The position numbers were made by a program, and so were the translations under genes. Positions 35,140 through 48,233 of a stretch of 64,000 nucleotides of DNA are shown here, piece by piece (position 1 is the stretch's first letter; every line of letters begins with the position of its first letter). The notes beneath the pieces are model-generated. The model saw nothing but the letters and a program-made list of their open reading frames with translations. It had not been told where the DNA came from and did not search any database. This stretch comes from Paramecium tetraurelia (taxonomy: Eukaryota > Ciliophora > Oligohymenophorea > Peniculida > Parameciidae), in NCBI RefSeq assembly GCF_000165425.1, contig NW_001799233.1, positions 3,256 through 67,255 on the forward strand, read 5' to 3'.

Positions 35140-37869
35140 TCAACAACATTAATTTAATATAGTTTATAATTCTACTTAAGTGACGGGCTTAGAAAGGAAA
35201 TGATCCATACCACTCTCAAATCCTAGTTTTTTAGTTTCCTCATCAGAAAATCCACTGCACCCAATAATTGCACATTTACTTATTTTTTTCTCCTTCTCCA
35301 TCATTCTAATTAATTTTGAAGTCTAATATCCATCCATCATCGGCATCTGTATATCGATAATCACACATCTGATCCAATTGCAACAATATTCTTAAGTGCT
35401 TTACCATCCCTTTAGGAAATCTAAGGCCTCCTAACCACTCTTTGCCTACTAATAACGGTACTTCAAATTCTTCAATTAATAACCCAAGATCATCAAATTT
35501 ATTGGTTCATCATCCACAATCAAGATTCTTGGACATGCACAATTTTCATAAGACTCTTGCACAGGATCCTCTTAAAAATTGTCCTCTTCACATTAGAATT
35601 AATAGATTGTGCTTTCATTTTCCTCTATTTTCTATTCACTGATTACCTTGGCTCTGTATATTGAAGCACTCATTGGTTATAATGTTAACTAATCTCTCTT
35701 AGCCACCCTTACTATTGAAAGATTGCTCTCCTTCCTACCAAAATATTTTGTGTCTTAAGATTAATGAACAGAACTCTTAGTTTCGTTTTAGTCCAATATT
35801 TTAAAGATAAACCTTGTTCCTTATCCCAATCCCTTAGATTCAACCTGTAATCCAACATCTCCTCCACTCAATTTTTATGCCAACACATTACTTATCATCA
35901 ATCCCAAACCCACACCTTAAGTGTTTAAATGCTTTGAATCTTCCAATTTCCCAAAAGGTTAGAATAGTTTCTTAATATCTTCTGGCTGTAATCCTACTCC
36001 AGTATCTTCTACTGATATTTCAATTAATTTTGGTTGTAATAATTTGGCTTCCACCTTTATTCCTCCAGTCTTTGTGAATTTAGTAGAATTGTTAATTAAA
36101 TTCAATATAATCTATTGAATTCTCTATTGATCTGATTTTATTAGATTTGGTATTTTTTTATCATATTTCAAACTAAGTTGCAGATTCTTAGCACCTACAT
36201 TAAAAGTCATCATAGCTATTGTATCGAAAAGCAGGGTTTTAATTGCAAACTCTTAAAATGTTAACTTAAATTTTCCAGCTTTTAATTAAGCTAGATCAAG
36301 CAAATCATTAGCCAATCTCGAAATCGACTCGGCTGAGCTTTTCAATGGCTTCAAATACCTTATATTAATATAAACTACTTACTTTTTACTGGTTTCTTTA
36401 TCTTGCGAAAACTTTGAAAGTAATTGAGCACTTATAGCACATATAGCACCTAAAGGGTTTCTTAATTCATGCGCAACTTAAGATAACATTTTCGATTTAT
36501 TTGAATTTTGCTGTTATAAAACTTTATACTAATTAAATAATGACACATCTCTAATCATTAATAGAACATTTTTCTTGTTCTCATAAACATAAGCTTTAAT
36601 TGTTATTTAAATCAACAATCCAGCAGAATCTTCATCATCTGACTGATCTTCGCGCATTTCATTAAGAATTTCTTCTTTGGATTCTTCGATCATACAGAGC
36701 ATCTTTACTTCTTTACCAAATTTAATCTTATCTTATCCCTTCTATGTCTTTTAGGAATATTAAGACATTTATCTTTGATAAGGGGATGGAGTGCTAGTCT
36801 TCTCTTGCAGTGCCTTTTCAATTTCTTGGCTTAAGGTTTCAGCCTTACTTAATTCATATTCATAATAATTGTAATATGTTTGTTCATCTAATTGTAAGAA
36901 ACAGTCTTTAATTAAGGAGTTCTCTTCATTGAGTTATTATTAGAATTCATGAGAATTACTTTTTAATTTTCTATTCAGTGCTGCAAACATTTTATCAAAT
37001 TAGGCTTGTTCACCAAACTAAAATTTAGAGGAATAATTTTTCAATTCATACAGTCTTTTTGGAATTAACTCTTCGGATATAGGTTTTCTCCCCAATAGCG
37101 ATCTCACTTGATTATTATGATATTCAATTTTATTTTAATCATTAATAATTATTATGCCTTCTGGAAATTGATTGAATAGAGTTTTATAGAAACTATTTTA
37201 ATATTCGATTTGTTCACGAATTGATGCTTCTCTTTGTATTTGTTATTAATGATGCAGTTGTTGACCCAAGGACAATATTTAAACATGATTTGATTCCTCA
37301 TCTAAAATTTAAGCTTAAGGGCTATCTAATTTCTCAGTAAAACTGCGAGAACTGGGTTTTTTAGATGTTTGTTGTTTATGCTGATTCCTCATAGTCTTTT
37401 CAACAAATAACTAGTATATTAATATGAGGGTATATAGTATTTCCCCACATATCAATCCAATTTATGAAGAATCGAGAATTAAGTAGAACGTTGTTAGATT
37501 GACTGAAGCAATCACAACGAGAAGAAAACCCACTCTAACTATTTTATTTGGTAAAATTGTATCAACATCTAATTGAATTGTGAGACCAAGCCAAAAATAT
37601 TAAAATCTACTGAGAAATCCATCATTTTTCAATCCCATGTCAACACTACCTAAGCAAAACAGATTGAGGACTTACCATAAGGATTTACAAATTAATTACG
37701 AATGCTCAGCATAATTTGAAATGTATCTGTTTAGAGGCAAAGATAAAACCGTCAATAAGATGCTGAATATAACCTAAAAGTATTCGGTGTCGTCATTCGC
37801 TATTTTTATAATAAGTACCATTATAAAATAAGTGAGTTGAATAAATACTCTCAAATAAACATTTTTCAT
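35140..37869 (-). CDS. membrane hybrid histidine kinase, 901 aa
   Basis: A two-component sensor. Residues about 1-165 hold several transmembrane helices. A PAS-like middle follows (FNQFPEGIIIINDQNKIEYHN). The HisKA box is LSQVAHELRNPLGAI (phospho-accepting His about 467). The ATPase domain has NLINNSTKFT, VEDTGVGL and TQGVGLGLMIS. A receiver domain ends the protein: ILIVDDEPINLM, phospho-Asp in CVIIDIQMPMMDG (about 831) and the conserved Lys in LSKPVT. One 24-nt intron is present. The start lies 11 bases from that of the divergent gene. Hybrid kinases usually pass phosphate to a separate phosphotransfer protein, none of which is seen here. Confidence 0.93.
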
Positions 37870-37880
37870 TATATTTTATT
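37870..37880. promoter_or_regulatory. 11-base divergent intergenic spacer
   Basis: This is all that separates the predicted ATG of the histidine kinase (minus) from that of the giant membrane protein (plus). Any promoter and both 5' leaders must overlap the two coding regions, or one start is wrong. For the kinase a Met 16 codons further in (37822) would widen the gap. Confidence 0.4.
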
Positions 37881-40800
37881 ATGTTTATTATATTATTCAT
37901 TACGCACATACTTATTGATGTAGCTTGTGCAGGAACGATATCTCCATCTATTTTCAAAGCCTATTAGACAACAGACACTACTTTTTCAAATGAAGTAACT
38001 TCACTCAAAATAAATACGCAATATCTCATCAGGTTTGAATTTGATTTACCAACTACTCTAAGTGTTAGCACTGATTACATTAGAATAGATGTAGTTGGAT
38101 TTAAATCTATGGCAAAGTTCTTTTAATCATACTAATTTACAAATCCCTCTGCTGATGGAACTACTTTCCTTGAGTTCAAGGCTGATACTTCCACTAAAAT
38201 TCAAACACCACTTATAATATTTTATGCCACTACAGGTGCATCGACAAAGACACATACATGTTCTGCTTTAAGTTATAGAACCCCTGGAAGTACAACACTT
38301 GATACCCCTACTAAGACATTCACAATCATAGGAGGATCAATAACGTTTAGTAGCTCTATTAGTGTACCAAATAAGGTTTTTGGATAAAAATCTCTTTATA
38401 TCATTAGCCTCAACTTTGAAAATTCATTATCAGAAGGAACAAATAAATATATAACCTTTCCAAAACCATCAGGTTTAACAGCTGACGCAACGATCTCATG
38501 TTCAGGAACGCCATCAACCACAATCAGCTGCACTTGGGCCACTGGAACAAACTTGATAACAATAACAAATTTGGATTCAACTAAAACATAAACAATATCC
38601 TTAGAGTTCACAAACCCTCCTTCCCCTACTTCGAGTGTTACTTTTAATACTCTTATCACTTATATTGACACTTTTTAAGTTGATTCAAGTAGTACATCTT
38701 AAATAGTGACTGGATACAATGATGGAATAATAACAACATTATCTCTTGAAAGTGGAACATAAAAAGTAGGTTAAAGTGGTTCTTATTTAAAATACAAATT
38801 TACAAGTTTGAATGATATTGTAACTGGCTCTATTATTTAATTAACTCTGCCTAGTGATATTCAATGGAGTACAACATCTCCATCCTGTTCTTGGAATACC
38901 GGGAGTGTAACAGCATGTTCTTCTAACTTTGTTTCAACATAAGTTATATCGATAACTTTAACTTTATCTGCCCCAATACCTGGAGGTACATCATTAATTT
39001 TAACAATTAATTCAATAAGAACTCCATACACATTTAGCCCTTCCACTGGATTTTCATTTATGATCACTTAAGGCGGTGTATAATATGATTAAAATACAAA
39101 TTTTGGAAGTTTGACTATGACTGAACAAAGTGGAATCACTTTAGCATTTTTTAGCAGAACAGAAAATAAAAATGGTGCTAAATCTGATTATAAATTTTCA
39201 ATTAAATTTGATACTAAATAACCTAGTGGGACTAAAATAACTTATACTCTTTAAGGATATGATTTAAGTAATGTTAATGCCGTTGACTTTACTGGTTCTA
39301 CCTAATTAACTTCTCCAACTACTTTATTAGTTATTAGCACAGCGTATACAATTACATTTTAACTCAGTTCAGAATTGAATGAGAATTAAAATTATGATAC
39401 AATAATATATAAAATTGTAAATAAAAATAGTGCTGGTACAATAACAGCTGAAACCACAAAAAATAATTTTAAAATTTCAACCACTGATAAAGGCACGGCT
39501 GGTACATTACCAAGTTCTACTCCAAATGAAATTACTATTGTTAACATGATTTAAGAAAAAAAATTATTAGGAGTTGTAGATAGTTATTAATTTAGAATTA
39601 CTTTATCTAATTTACTCTCTGCAGGATCTACAATTATTGTGACTATGCCAGATAACTTCTCTGCTGAGGATGTTGATTGTACAACATATGTGGATAATAT
39701 TGAGGGGTTGACAGTGGATACTTGTTCAGTTAACAGTAAAGAGATTACAATAAAGATAAAAATTGCAATTTAAGTTAATACGATATAGTTTCGATTTAAT
39801 AGTTTAATTAGGAACCCAAAGATTTATTCATCAAATTATCAATTTAAAATAAGAACTCAAAAAGATAACGCTATCATTGATGAACTGTTAAGTTCAGATA
39901 GTGCTAAATTATTAGAATTTAAATTATTGTGTGCTCCTACTTCTACAGTATTTTGTAAAGAATGTGATGCTTAAGGTAAATGTTTATCTTGTTATTCGGA
40001 TACTTCAATAACTCAATATATTTATTTCTTAAGCAATTAATGTCTAAGTACTTGTGGATCAAAGTACTATAGTGATTCTAGTAATAAATGTTAAGGTTGT
40101 CCAAATTATTGTTAAGAATGTACAAGCAGTTCATTATGTTAAAGCTGTGAAAACGAGACAACTTAAGAGATTAAGAATGGAAAATGTGTATTGAAATGCA
40201 CTGAGAACTAATTTGATTTTAATGGTATTTGCACTCCTTGTAATGAGAATTGCAATACTTGTGTTGATTAAAGTACCAAATGCACATCCTGTGGTGAAAC
40301 TAATAATTTACTTTATCAAAACAAGTGTGTATCTCAATGTCCAACAGGAGTATTTTAGGTAGGGTTTTCTTGTATTGCATGTACATCACCTTGTAAAACA
40401 TGTGACACTGGTCCAACTATATGTCTCACTTGTGTTGCTAACTATTATTATAAAAAGGCATCGCTAAGTTGTGTTTCTGATTGTGGTAATAGATATTTCA
40501 AGGATGGAAGTGATTGCACCTTGTGTTCTGATCCTTGTAATAATTGTTTGAGTAACACTATATGTGTTGATTGTCTCACTGGATACTACTTTTTTAATAA
40601 CAGTTGTGTTTCAACAGTACCGAATGGTTATTATAAATCAGGTACTACTTTGAATAAGTGTCCTGACATTTGTGGTAATTGCATTTCAGAAACTGAATGT
40701 ACTTCATGTCCAACCAATAAATACTTGTTAGCAAAACAATGTTAAGACAAATGTCCTGATAAATATTATTCATAAAATTTTGTATGTTATGCTTGTGATA

Positions 40801-43800
40801 CCTCTTGCTTATAATGTTCATCAAGCACAGTATGTACTCAATGTCCAGAGAATTAATAACATTTGACCGGTAAATGTTATTAGAATTGTCCCAATAAATA
40901 CTACTCTTTAGATTATTAATGTTTATCATGTTAATCGTCATGTGCTACTTGTGTAAATGGTCTAGAATGTAAGACATGTCCAGTCAGTTCACCATATATG
41001 TTGAATAGCTTATGTGTTTAGACTTGCCAATCCAACTATTACATAAAAGAGTATGTCTGTAACAAATGTGCTAACGAGTGTGCTACTTGTGATGAAAAGG
41101 GATGTCTTACTTGCGTATAGAATTACAAATAGTTAGATTAGACATGTGTGACTTCATGTCCAACTGGATATCAAGATGTACACAATATATCAATTATATA
41201 TAGCTAAACAATATAGATATATGTGAGAAAGTGACAGATACAGAATAATAAGTGATTTCCAATTTACAAGAAAACAAATATATACCCGTTCCATTCACCA
41301 TAGTCTCTTTAATTATGATATTAAGTGTTGTTGTGGCTAAGATATAGAAAACAGAAGTATTGTATTTAAGCAATTGTAGACTTTTATTCCAGGATCAGCT
41401 GTTGGTTTATTAGGTCTAATCATTATAGGATCATGGGCGGTGTTACTACTCCTACAATTGGATTACCTTTTGGAGAAGTTGGAAACTTATTTACTGATGG
41501 CTGCAATTGGAGTTCATATACTATTAAATCTCATTAATTTATGTGTTGTTAAACATTGCACCTAAGGAGATACTGTCTTTAATTTGTGGTATTCAGCAAG
41601 GAAATCCAATTCATGTGCATACATCTTCTTGAATTTATTGTCAATTCTGAGTTTCTCTATGACAAGATTTTACTTCTCAAGATATTTTGGGTTTAGATTC
41701 TTGAAATGTAAGTTATCAGATGTAGAAAACATGGTTGGTATGAATATCATCAATGGACTCTGTGCATTTGTATCATTAATATATCTATTCATTTTAGTTT
41801 TGCTGTATTCCTGCTTTGATAGCCAGTGTGCTTCTTGCTTATAGAGATCAATTAAGAGAGTAACTATTCATCAGCAGTATTGATTCATTCATAGTGACCA
41901 TAATCTTTGGGATCTGTTTAATATGGGAAACTCAAAAAGAAGAGCACTTTTTTGAAGACATCCACTATGCATCAGTTTCACAATCACATTAAGTTATTCC
42001 TGAGTTTTTTTAAACTAATAGATCAAAGTAATCCAAAAGGTTCTCCTTTGAAGATTCCATGAATGGCTAAAAATTCAACCATCATGAATAAGACGAGGAA
42101 CCATCCTTCCCTAAAATTGATGAATCCATTGAATACAAAGATCCCAATTACAGTAGTCAATAACCGTTTCAGAAGATGTTACAAAAAAATTCGTAATTCA
42201 CTTTCAAATAAGATATTCTTGATCCAAAACAAGATAATTCAAATAGGTATCAAGAGGAAGTGGTCTTATAAATGCCGAATAACGATGTGTCTGAACCATT
42301 ATCTATTGGAGAATCATAAAGAGACTAATTTGAAATGCAATAGAAATAGACACTGGAATAATAGTAATAATAGAAGATTTTAGAAGAATAATAAAGAATC
42401 GAATTCGAAAAGCAATAAGAAAAATTAAGGTAAATAGAAGAATAGAATAACATAGAAGAGTAAAAGAAAAAAGAAATACAGAAATAACAGGAAGAGCAAT
42501 AAAGATAGGAAGAGATCAAAAAATAAGAGTTAGAAAGATAGGCAGAACTCAAAAGAATAGAGGAAGAAAAATAACAATAAGAATAAATTAAATAATAAGA
42601 ACTCGAAAAAAATAGAAAAGAAAAGGAATTATAAATCTAGGAAGAATAAAAAAAATAATAAGAATTAATAATTTAGTAATAGTAAGAAGAAGAAAGGATA
42701 GCAAAATAAAAAGAGGAAGAAAGATAAGCATTCGAGAAAGAAGAAGCATTGAAGTTAGAAAAATAAAAAGAAGAAGAAAAATTGGCATTAGAGAGAGAAG
42801 AAGAGTAAAGAATAGAATAATAAAAGCAGGAAGAGAGATTAGAGTTGGAAAGATAGGATGCATAAAGGTTAGAATAATAGAAGGAGGAGGAGAGATTGGC
42901 TGAATTAAATTAAAAGTAAAAAACTGAGGAAGCATAAAGAGCTGCTGAATAATAGAAAATTGAAGAAGAATAATAGGCTGAACGATTAAGATAAGAAGAA
43001 TTAAAACTTAAGGAATAGGAGGAAGAGGCAAAAAGAATTTAAGAAGAATAAAAAAAGTAGGAAGAATTAAGAATACAATAAGAACTAGAATAAAAAAAGA
43101 AGGATGAAGATCTAAATCAGTTATTGGAAGAATAAAAACTATAGGAGCAAAAAGAATAGGAAATGCTTCAAAGATAAAAATAATCTAGATAGGCTGCAGA
43201 TTAAAATTCAGAAATTGATGTGATGTAAAATGAAATTGAAGATTTGAAATAGGAAATTAATGAATTCGATCAAAATAATAATAATAAATTGAATGATATT
43301 ATTTTGGTGGATCAAGATGATGATGATGTGGGATGGGATATTGAAAATGAAGAAGTCGATGATCAAGCTTATGACTAAGGAGTAACAGCATAATAAAAGA
43401 AATTTTAAAAGGAAATTATTTAAGATGATAAAAATGATGCAGATGATGATTGGGATGTTCCAACTTCAGGTTTCGTAAGCGTACAACCAAAATCTTAGTT
43501 AAAAAAGGATTAATAGATTGAAGAACCCATTAACCCTTTTAAAGGATACAATTAAAAGTAAGCAGCAGAATCAGATCTATTCAAATAATCAAGAGAGGAT
43601 TCAGATGATGAGGATTGGGCTCCAAATTAAATTTCTCCATCTGAATTCAATATTCTCAATTAAAGATTTGATCATGAAAAACACTCTATTACACAAGCTG
43701 AAAGATCTAAAAAGTTTTCCCAAACAGGTTAAAATTTTAAATCTGTTATTAAGAGACCAACTCTTCCTGAGCCTTAAACAAATAGTGATAACGAATCAAT

Positions 43801-43954
43801 AGACTAGCAATCAGTTTTTGATTAGTTTGCTAGAAATTAATTAAACTAAATTCCCAAAAAACAAAATTAAGGATTAAATAAAATATATTTATAAAGATAA
43901 CAGATCAAATAGAAAGGCACAAGTAACATAGGAATTAATGATATTAAATTTTGA
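37881..43954 (+). CDS. giant Cys-rich multipass membrane protein with Gln/Glu coiled-coil tail, 2001 aa
   Basis: A signal peptide (MFIILFITHILIDVACA) starts a Thr/Ser-rich beta-type ectodomain of about 670 residues. Then come furin/growth-factor-receptor-like repeats from about residue 690 to 1100, with CxxC pairs (CSDPCNNCLSN, CPDICGNCISE). About seven transmembrane helices follow (LLGLIIIGSWAVLLLL; FVSLIYLFILVLLY). The cytoplasmic tail is a long Gln/Glu/Lys/Arg coiled coil, mostly written with TAA and TAG, followed by acidic Trp patches (DDDDVGWDIE, DADDDWDVP, DSDDEDWAP). Introns of 26 and 23 nt are clear. A 19-nt one (near 41828-41846) joins the membrane part to the tail; without it the protein would end soon after the sixth helix. 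Confidence 0.8.
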
Positions 43955-43985
43955 ATATTAATTATAAATTAGTAATATTTTTTTT

Positions 43986-44930
43986 ATGGATTAGGAAGTT
44001 GATTTTATTTAATGTAAACCCTCTATAACAATCGATTATAAAATGGAGGACTTACCTAAATTCAAAGATGAACCCAATATTGTTGTCTTATTTGGTTTCC
44101 CTTATGATGAAGGCACAGTAAGAAATAAAGGTAGGGCTGGAGGAGAAAATGCATATGAATAAATTATGCTAGTGTTGAAATCTAAACTTCAAGAATGTAA
44201 ACTATCATAAAAAGTAATACATGTGGGGGCTGTACCTAAGTAACTATCATTAGAGGATGCTCATGAATATCTGTATTAACATGTTGGTGAAATTTATTAT
44301 TAATTACCTTAAGCTAAAGTGATTGTTATTGGCGGTAGCAATGATTAAAGCTATCCTAATTTTAAAGGACTAGTTGATGGAATGCAATGCAAGAAATTAG
44401 GTGTTATCAACATAGATTCTCATCTAGATGTTAGACCATTTATTAATTAAAATTAATGTCATTCAGGATCCCCTTTCAGAAGTATGCTTGAAGACGTTGA
44501 GCGCTTTTAGAATAGTAAATTTGTGGAATTTGCAATAAAAGGCTGCACTTGCTCTTATGAACATTATCAATATGTATTAAATAAAGGAGGGAAAGTTTAT
44601 TTCATGGAAAAAGACATCAGAAGATTAAATGCTGAAAATCAAGGCTTATGTGCTATGAATAATGTATTAACGGAATTTGAGAATGATGAAAATATTGACT
44701 ATGTCTTCTTGTCTTTTGATGTTGATTCTATAAATAGTGCATGGTGTCCAGGAGTATCTGCACCATCAATTGTTGGGGGTTTGACTAATATTGAAGCTTT
44801 GTCGATTATGGAAAGAGCAAAGAAATCGAAAAAGATTAAATTGATTGATTTAAGTGAGTTTAATCCAGCAGTTGAATGTGAACGCACTTCTAATTTGATT
44901 TCTGAAATGATAATTACATTTATTTTATGA
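43986..44930 (+). CDS. arginase/agmatinase-family ureohydrolase, 314 aa
   Basis: An intronless frame of 315 codons. Metal-site motifs of the family are present: INIDSHLDVRP (DxHxD) and SFDVDSINSAWCPGVSAP (DxD with the downstream Pro/Gly loop), plus IDLSEFNPAVE (Glu near the end). The first metal-site His (normally GGxHD) is Asn in VIGGSNDQSYPN, as in a subset of formiminoglutamase-like proteins. It probably hydrolyses a guanidino or formimino substrate to urea or formamide. The missing ligand may lower or change metal use. It starts 31 bases after the giant gene. Confidence 0.9.
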
Positions 44931-45642
44931 ATATATTTATAGTTCATATTAATATATTCATAAAAATGATAAATTGAAGTTATCTCAAGGTATAAATATG
45001 AGCATAAATTAAAAAAGAGATAAATGAAGCCTTCAATTTTTTTTTCATTATTAAAGATTCATTAATAAATTCATCTTCTAATAGTAGATAAGATTCTCTT
45101 AAAAATTGAAATTGAATAATCAAGGAAACCTTAACAATTTTAGAAAATCAAGAAAGGCAAATTACTAGTGTTTTCATTTAGTCAGTTATAATATTCTTAT
45201 TAAAAATTTATAGAAATAAGTATAAATCGACCAACCAGATAAATAATAATAAATTACAATAGAGAATCAAGATATCTTCTATGAGTTGGATAATTTTAGG
45301 GATTAAAACTCATGGTAATATTAAATTAGTTTTTCTCTTGTCAAAATATTAATGTGGATTATTGTTAGAATATAAAATAATATGCAAGGGATTTATAATT
45401 AAAAATGAGCTACTTAGAGCAAAGAATTACTTGATATATTCAAAAAAAATAATATATTTATTTGGTTCAAACGTATTTTGATAAAATGTATTTTCAGAAA
45501 TATGATGATAAAACTAATTATAATTTTAATTAAAATGCATAGAATAATAAATAAATACCTTAGATTCTCAAGCAAATCAATAGAAAATTGATATATTATT
45601 TATTTTGCAATTTCATAAATTCAATAACAAATTTTAATAAAT
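44931..45642. other. intergenic, possible decayed ORF
   Basis: This is AT-rich. A plus-strand run at about 45110-45475 stays open for some 120 codons and reads protein-like (ETLTILENQERQITSVF), but has a TGA just before it and no ATG near its beginning. I consider it a relic or chance frame. No RNA gene is seen. Confidence 0.3.
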
Positions 45643-46875
45643 ATGGGATCTAACTGTTCAAATTGCAGATAATGCTAAAAGGATAAGCAAGAATTGTTAT
45701 ATGAAATAAATATAACTAAAAAAACGGAAAGTAATAGAAATGGAATATCTATGATTTCCCAGCCATCCCAAGCCTCAAGTCATTCGAATAAAGTTTAGAT
45801 CAATTAAAATATATTAGACATAAACAAAATAAAACTATTCAAAGGATAATAAAGAATTCCAATATCAAGATGAACATCAATAAGAATTATTGTTGGCTAA
45901 TATGGCGATTGTTATCTAAAAAAAATGGAAGGGACATAAGGCCAGATAAAATTTACAAGAAATGAAGTCTGGCAATAATGATGCTAATAAAAAGGATGAA
46001 GAAGAAACGATTTAAAGCAAATAAAGAAAGAAGATGCAGAAATATTTCAATTCAGAAGAATATGGAGGTAATTAAAAGTTAAATCAAATAGATGTAAATC
46101 CTAATAATACAATTCGAGACAAAAGACCGAAATATTAGTTTAAGAGTGGAGCCTCTTATGAAGGCGAATGGTTGGGTAATAAGAGAGACGGGGAAGGAAC
46201 TTAAATTTGGCCAGACGGAGCAAAGTATGAAGGATCATGGCAAGATAATAAAGCATGTGGGATAGGAACCTTTTATCATGTAGATGGAGATACGTATACT
46301 GGAGAATGGGATAACGATTAGGCTAATGGCTTTGGTGTTTATAGGTAATCTAGCGGAGCAATTTATGAAGGCTATTGGTAAAGTGATTTTTAGCATGGAT
46401 AAGGGGAAGAAAAGTGTAAGCTTAAATTTAAATTAAGGGATTGATAATTCAAGTTACAGAGGAGAATATTTTTAAGGGAAGAAACAAGGTAAAGGTTTAT
46501 ATACCTGGCCAGATGGAAGCTATTTTGAAGGAACGTGGTTTGATAACAAAATTAATGGATAAGTAACAATATTATATATCATTTCAGGGAGAATATACAT
46601 GGGCTGATGGAAGAAAGTATAAGGGTAATTGGAGGTATAATAAAATGCATGGTTACGGTGTCTATTAGTGGGCAGATGGAAGATCCTATCATGGTGAATA
46701 CTAAGAGGATAAAAAACATGGAAGGGGTAAATATTTCTGGCCAGATGGAAGGATATTTGAAGGGGAATGGGTAAATGGTAAATAACATGGAAAAGGCAAA
46801 TATATCATGGCTGATGGTTAGATAAAATCTGGGTTATGGGAGGATGGAAAAAGAATTAGGTGGGAAGACAGATGA
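45643..46875 (+). CDS. MORN-repeat and IQ-motif protein, 386 aa
   Basis: The N-terminus MGSNCSNCRQC suggests Gly2 myristoylation and nearby Cys palmitoylation, so membrane or cortex attachment is likely. An IQ motif (AIVIQKKWKGHKARQ) offers a calmodulin site. From about residue 150 there are roughly nine MORN repeats (YEGEWLGNKRDGEGTQIW, YEGSWQDNKACGIGTFY and so on) to the C-terminus. MORN proteins scaffold membranes, often at basal bodies or the cortex. Three introns (25, 22 and 25 nt) are required; the GTTTAG start of the first is unusual. The spliced frame is 387 codons. Confidence 0.9.
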
Positions 46876-47269
46876 CAGTGATCAATTTTTAGCATCTCTT
46901 TTCTTATTTGTAATAGTCTATATATATATTTCAGTATATTAGAGTAGTACCTTATGATATGTAATTGGTCTTATTAAATTGTTTTTTATATGATTTAAAT
47001 TGGTTATAACTGAGGTTATTATATTATTTAAAGTAAAACCGGCTATTTAAAATCTGTGTTTTAATTTACTATCCAATATTGGTATTAATGAAATGGACTA
47101 TTAAAATATCAATGAATTATAAAGAATCTAAAAACGAAAGCAAAATAAATTGAAAATAAATCCAAGAGACAGAAAGATACATCTTTGGGTAAATAATATA
47201 TTGTTATATCATAAAAATAAAGTATAAGCATATAGTATTTTACAAATTAACAATGAATAAAGAACTAAA
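46876..47269. other. intergenic, weak small ORF
   Basis: From ATG 47093 a plus-strand frame runs about 70 codons (starts MDYQNINELQRIQKRKQ) and overlaps the end of the minus-strand NPC1-like gene. Composition is protein-like, but the overlap makes it doubtful. The rest is AT-rich without features. Confidence 0.3.
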
Positions 47270-48198
47270 TCAAATAGGTTCTATTAAGATATCGTTCTCA
47301 GCCCTTGATTTATAATGTCTAAATCCTGTGATTAATGCAGCAATTAGAAGAGCTCCTGCCCAGACCCATAATACCAAGTATCCATTAAAGCCTTCAAAAA
47401 CACCAGTGGCTTAATAGAGTATTTCTTCGTCATGACACATGAGATCGCAGTTATTACAAGAACATCTTTCGGATATAACAAATCCATCTGGTGTAACTAT
47501 TTTGCCATCTGGACCAGCAGGATACTCATATTTGCAATTAGGAACAAAATCAAAGTTAATAGTCTCTTCGTCATTATCAACGAACTTGACTGATATGAAT
47601 TATTTAGCTTAACCACTAATACATAAATAAAAGAATATACACTGCCTGTTCTCCTTGGAAATTAAAGAATCCTCCTGGAGTTTTCATAGCTGTTACTTAA
47701 GAAGCGAATTGTGTTCTCTTGCAAGATGACCATATGTCCTATATAGATTAAATAAAATTAGTTACACATGCCACTTAAGGTTTGACTTTAATTTCAACTT
47801 TCTAAACTGTCAATATATTCTTGGGATTTAGTGGGTCTTTCATGTTTTCATATCCGTTTGTGCTTAAGAAATTACTCTAATTAGGACTGCAAGTATACTC
47901 ACACCAGAACTTCTTCAAATTATAGGCACATCTAAGAATGAGAAAATATATCATACAAATCACATCCACCACCAGCATTGCCAAAAGAGGCATCAATGGC
48001 TTAGAAATTTCGTTGCATTTGGTCATCTTAATTCTTGTTGCAACACACCATGGTTCCATCCATATGGGGACATTATGAAATACGAGCAACGAAGGGTTCA
48101 GTATCAACTTCTAATGGATCACAATTATTTCCTTGACATTCCACAGAGAATGCACATCGAGAATACGAATACGCAATGAACGTAAATAATATTATCAT
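47270..48198 (-). CDS. free-standing NPC1 N-terminal-domain protein with one transmembrane helix, 292 aa
   Basis: The signal peptide MIILFTFIAYSYSRCA leads into a Cys-rich domain matching the N-terminal sterol-binding domain of Niemann-Pick C1: CPHMDGTMVCCNKNQ, CAYNLKKFWCEYTCSPNQSNFL-type spacing, and later Cys pairs (ERCSCNNCDLMC). A single transmembrane helix (GYLVLWVWAGALLIAALITGF) and a short tail finish it; the twelve other helices and sterol-sensing domain of NPC1 are absent. A lumenal sterol- or lipid-carrier role is inferred. Two 25-nt introns are required. It ends 393 bases from the MORN gene, convergently. Confidence 0.85.
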
Positions 48199-48233
48199 TA
48201 ATTAAATAATATTATTATTTAAGGAAATTTAAA

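Noticed and set aside
35300-35420. Intron or frameshift in the receiver domain of the histidine kinase
   Set aside because: Careful reading shows one continuous frame from ILIVDDEP through CVIIDIQMP.
42063-42935. Separate small genes within the Gln/Glu coil region, on both strands
   Set aside because: The region is one continuous frame when TAA and TAG are read as glutamine; the rest are shadows of the repetitive composition.
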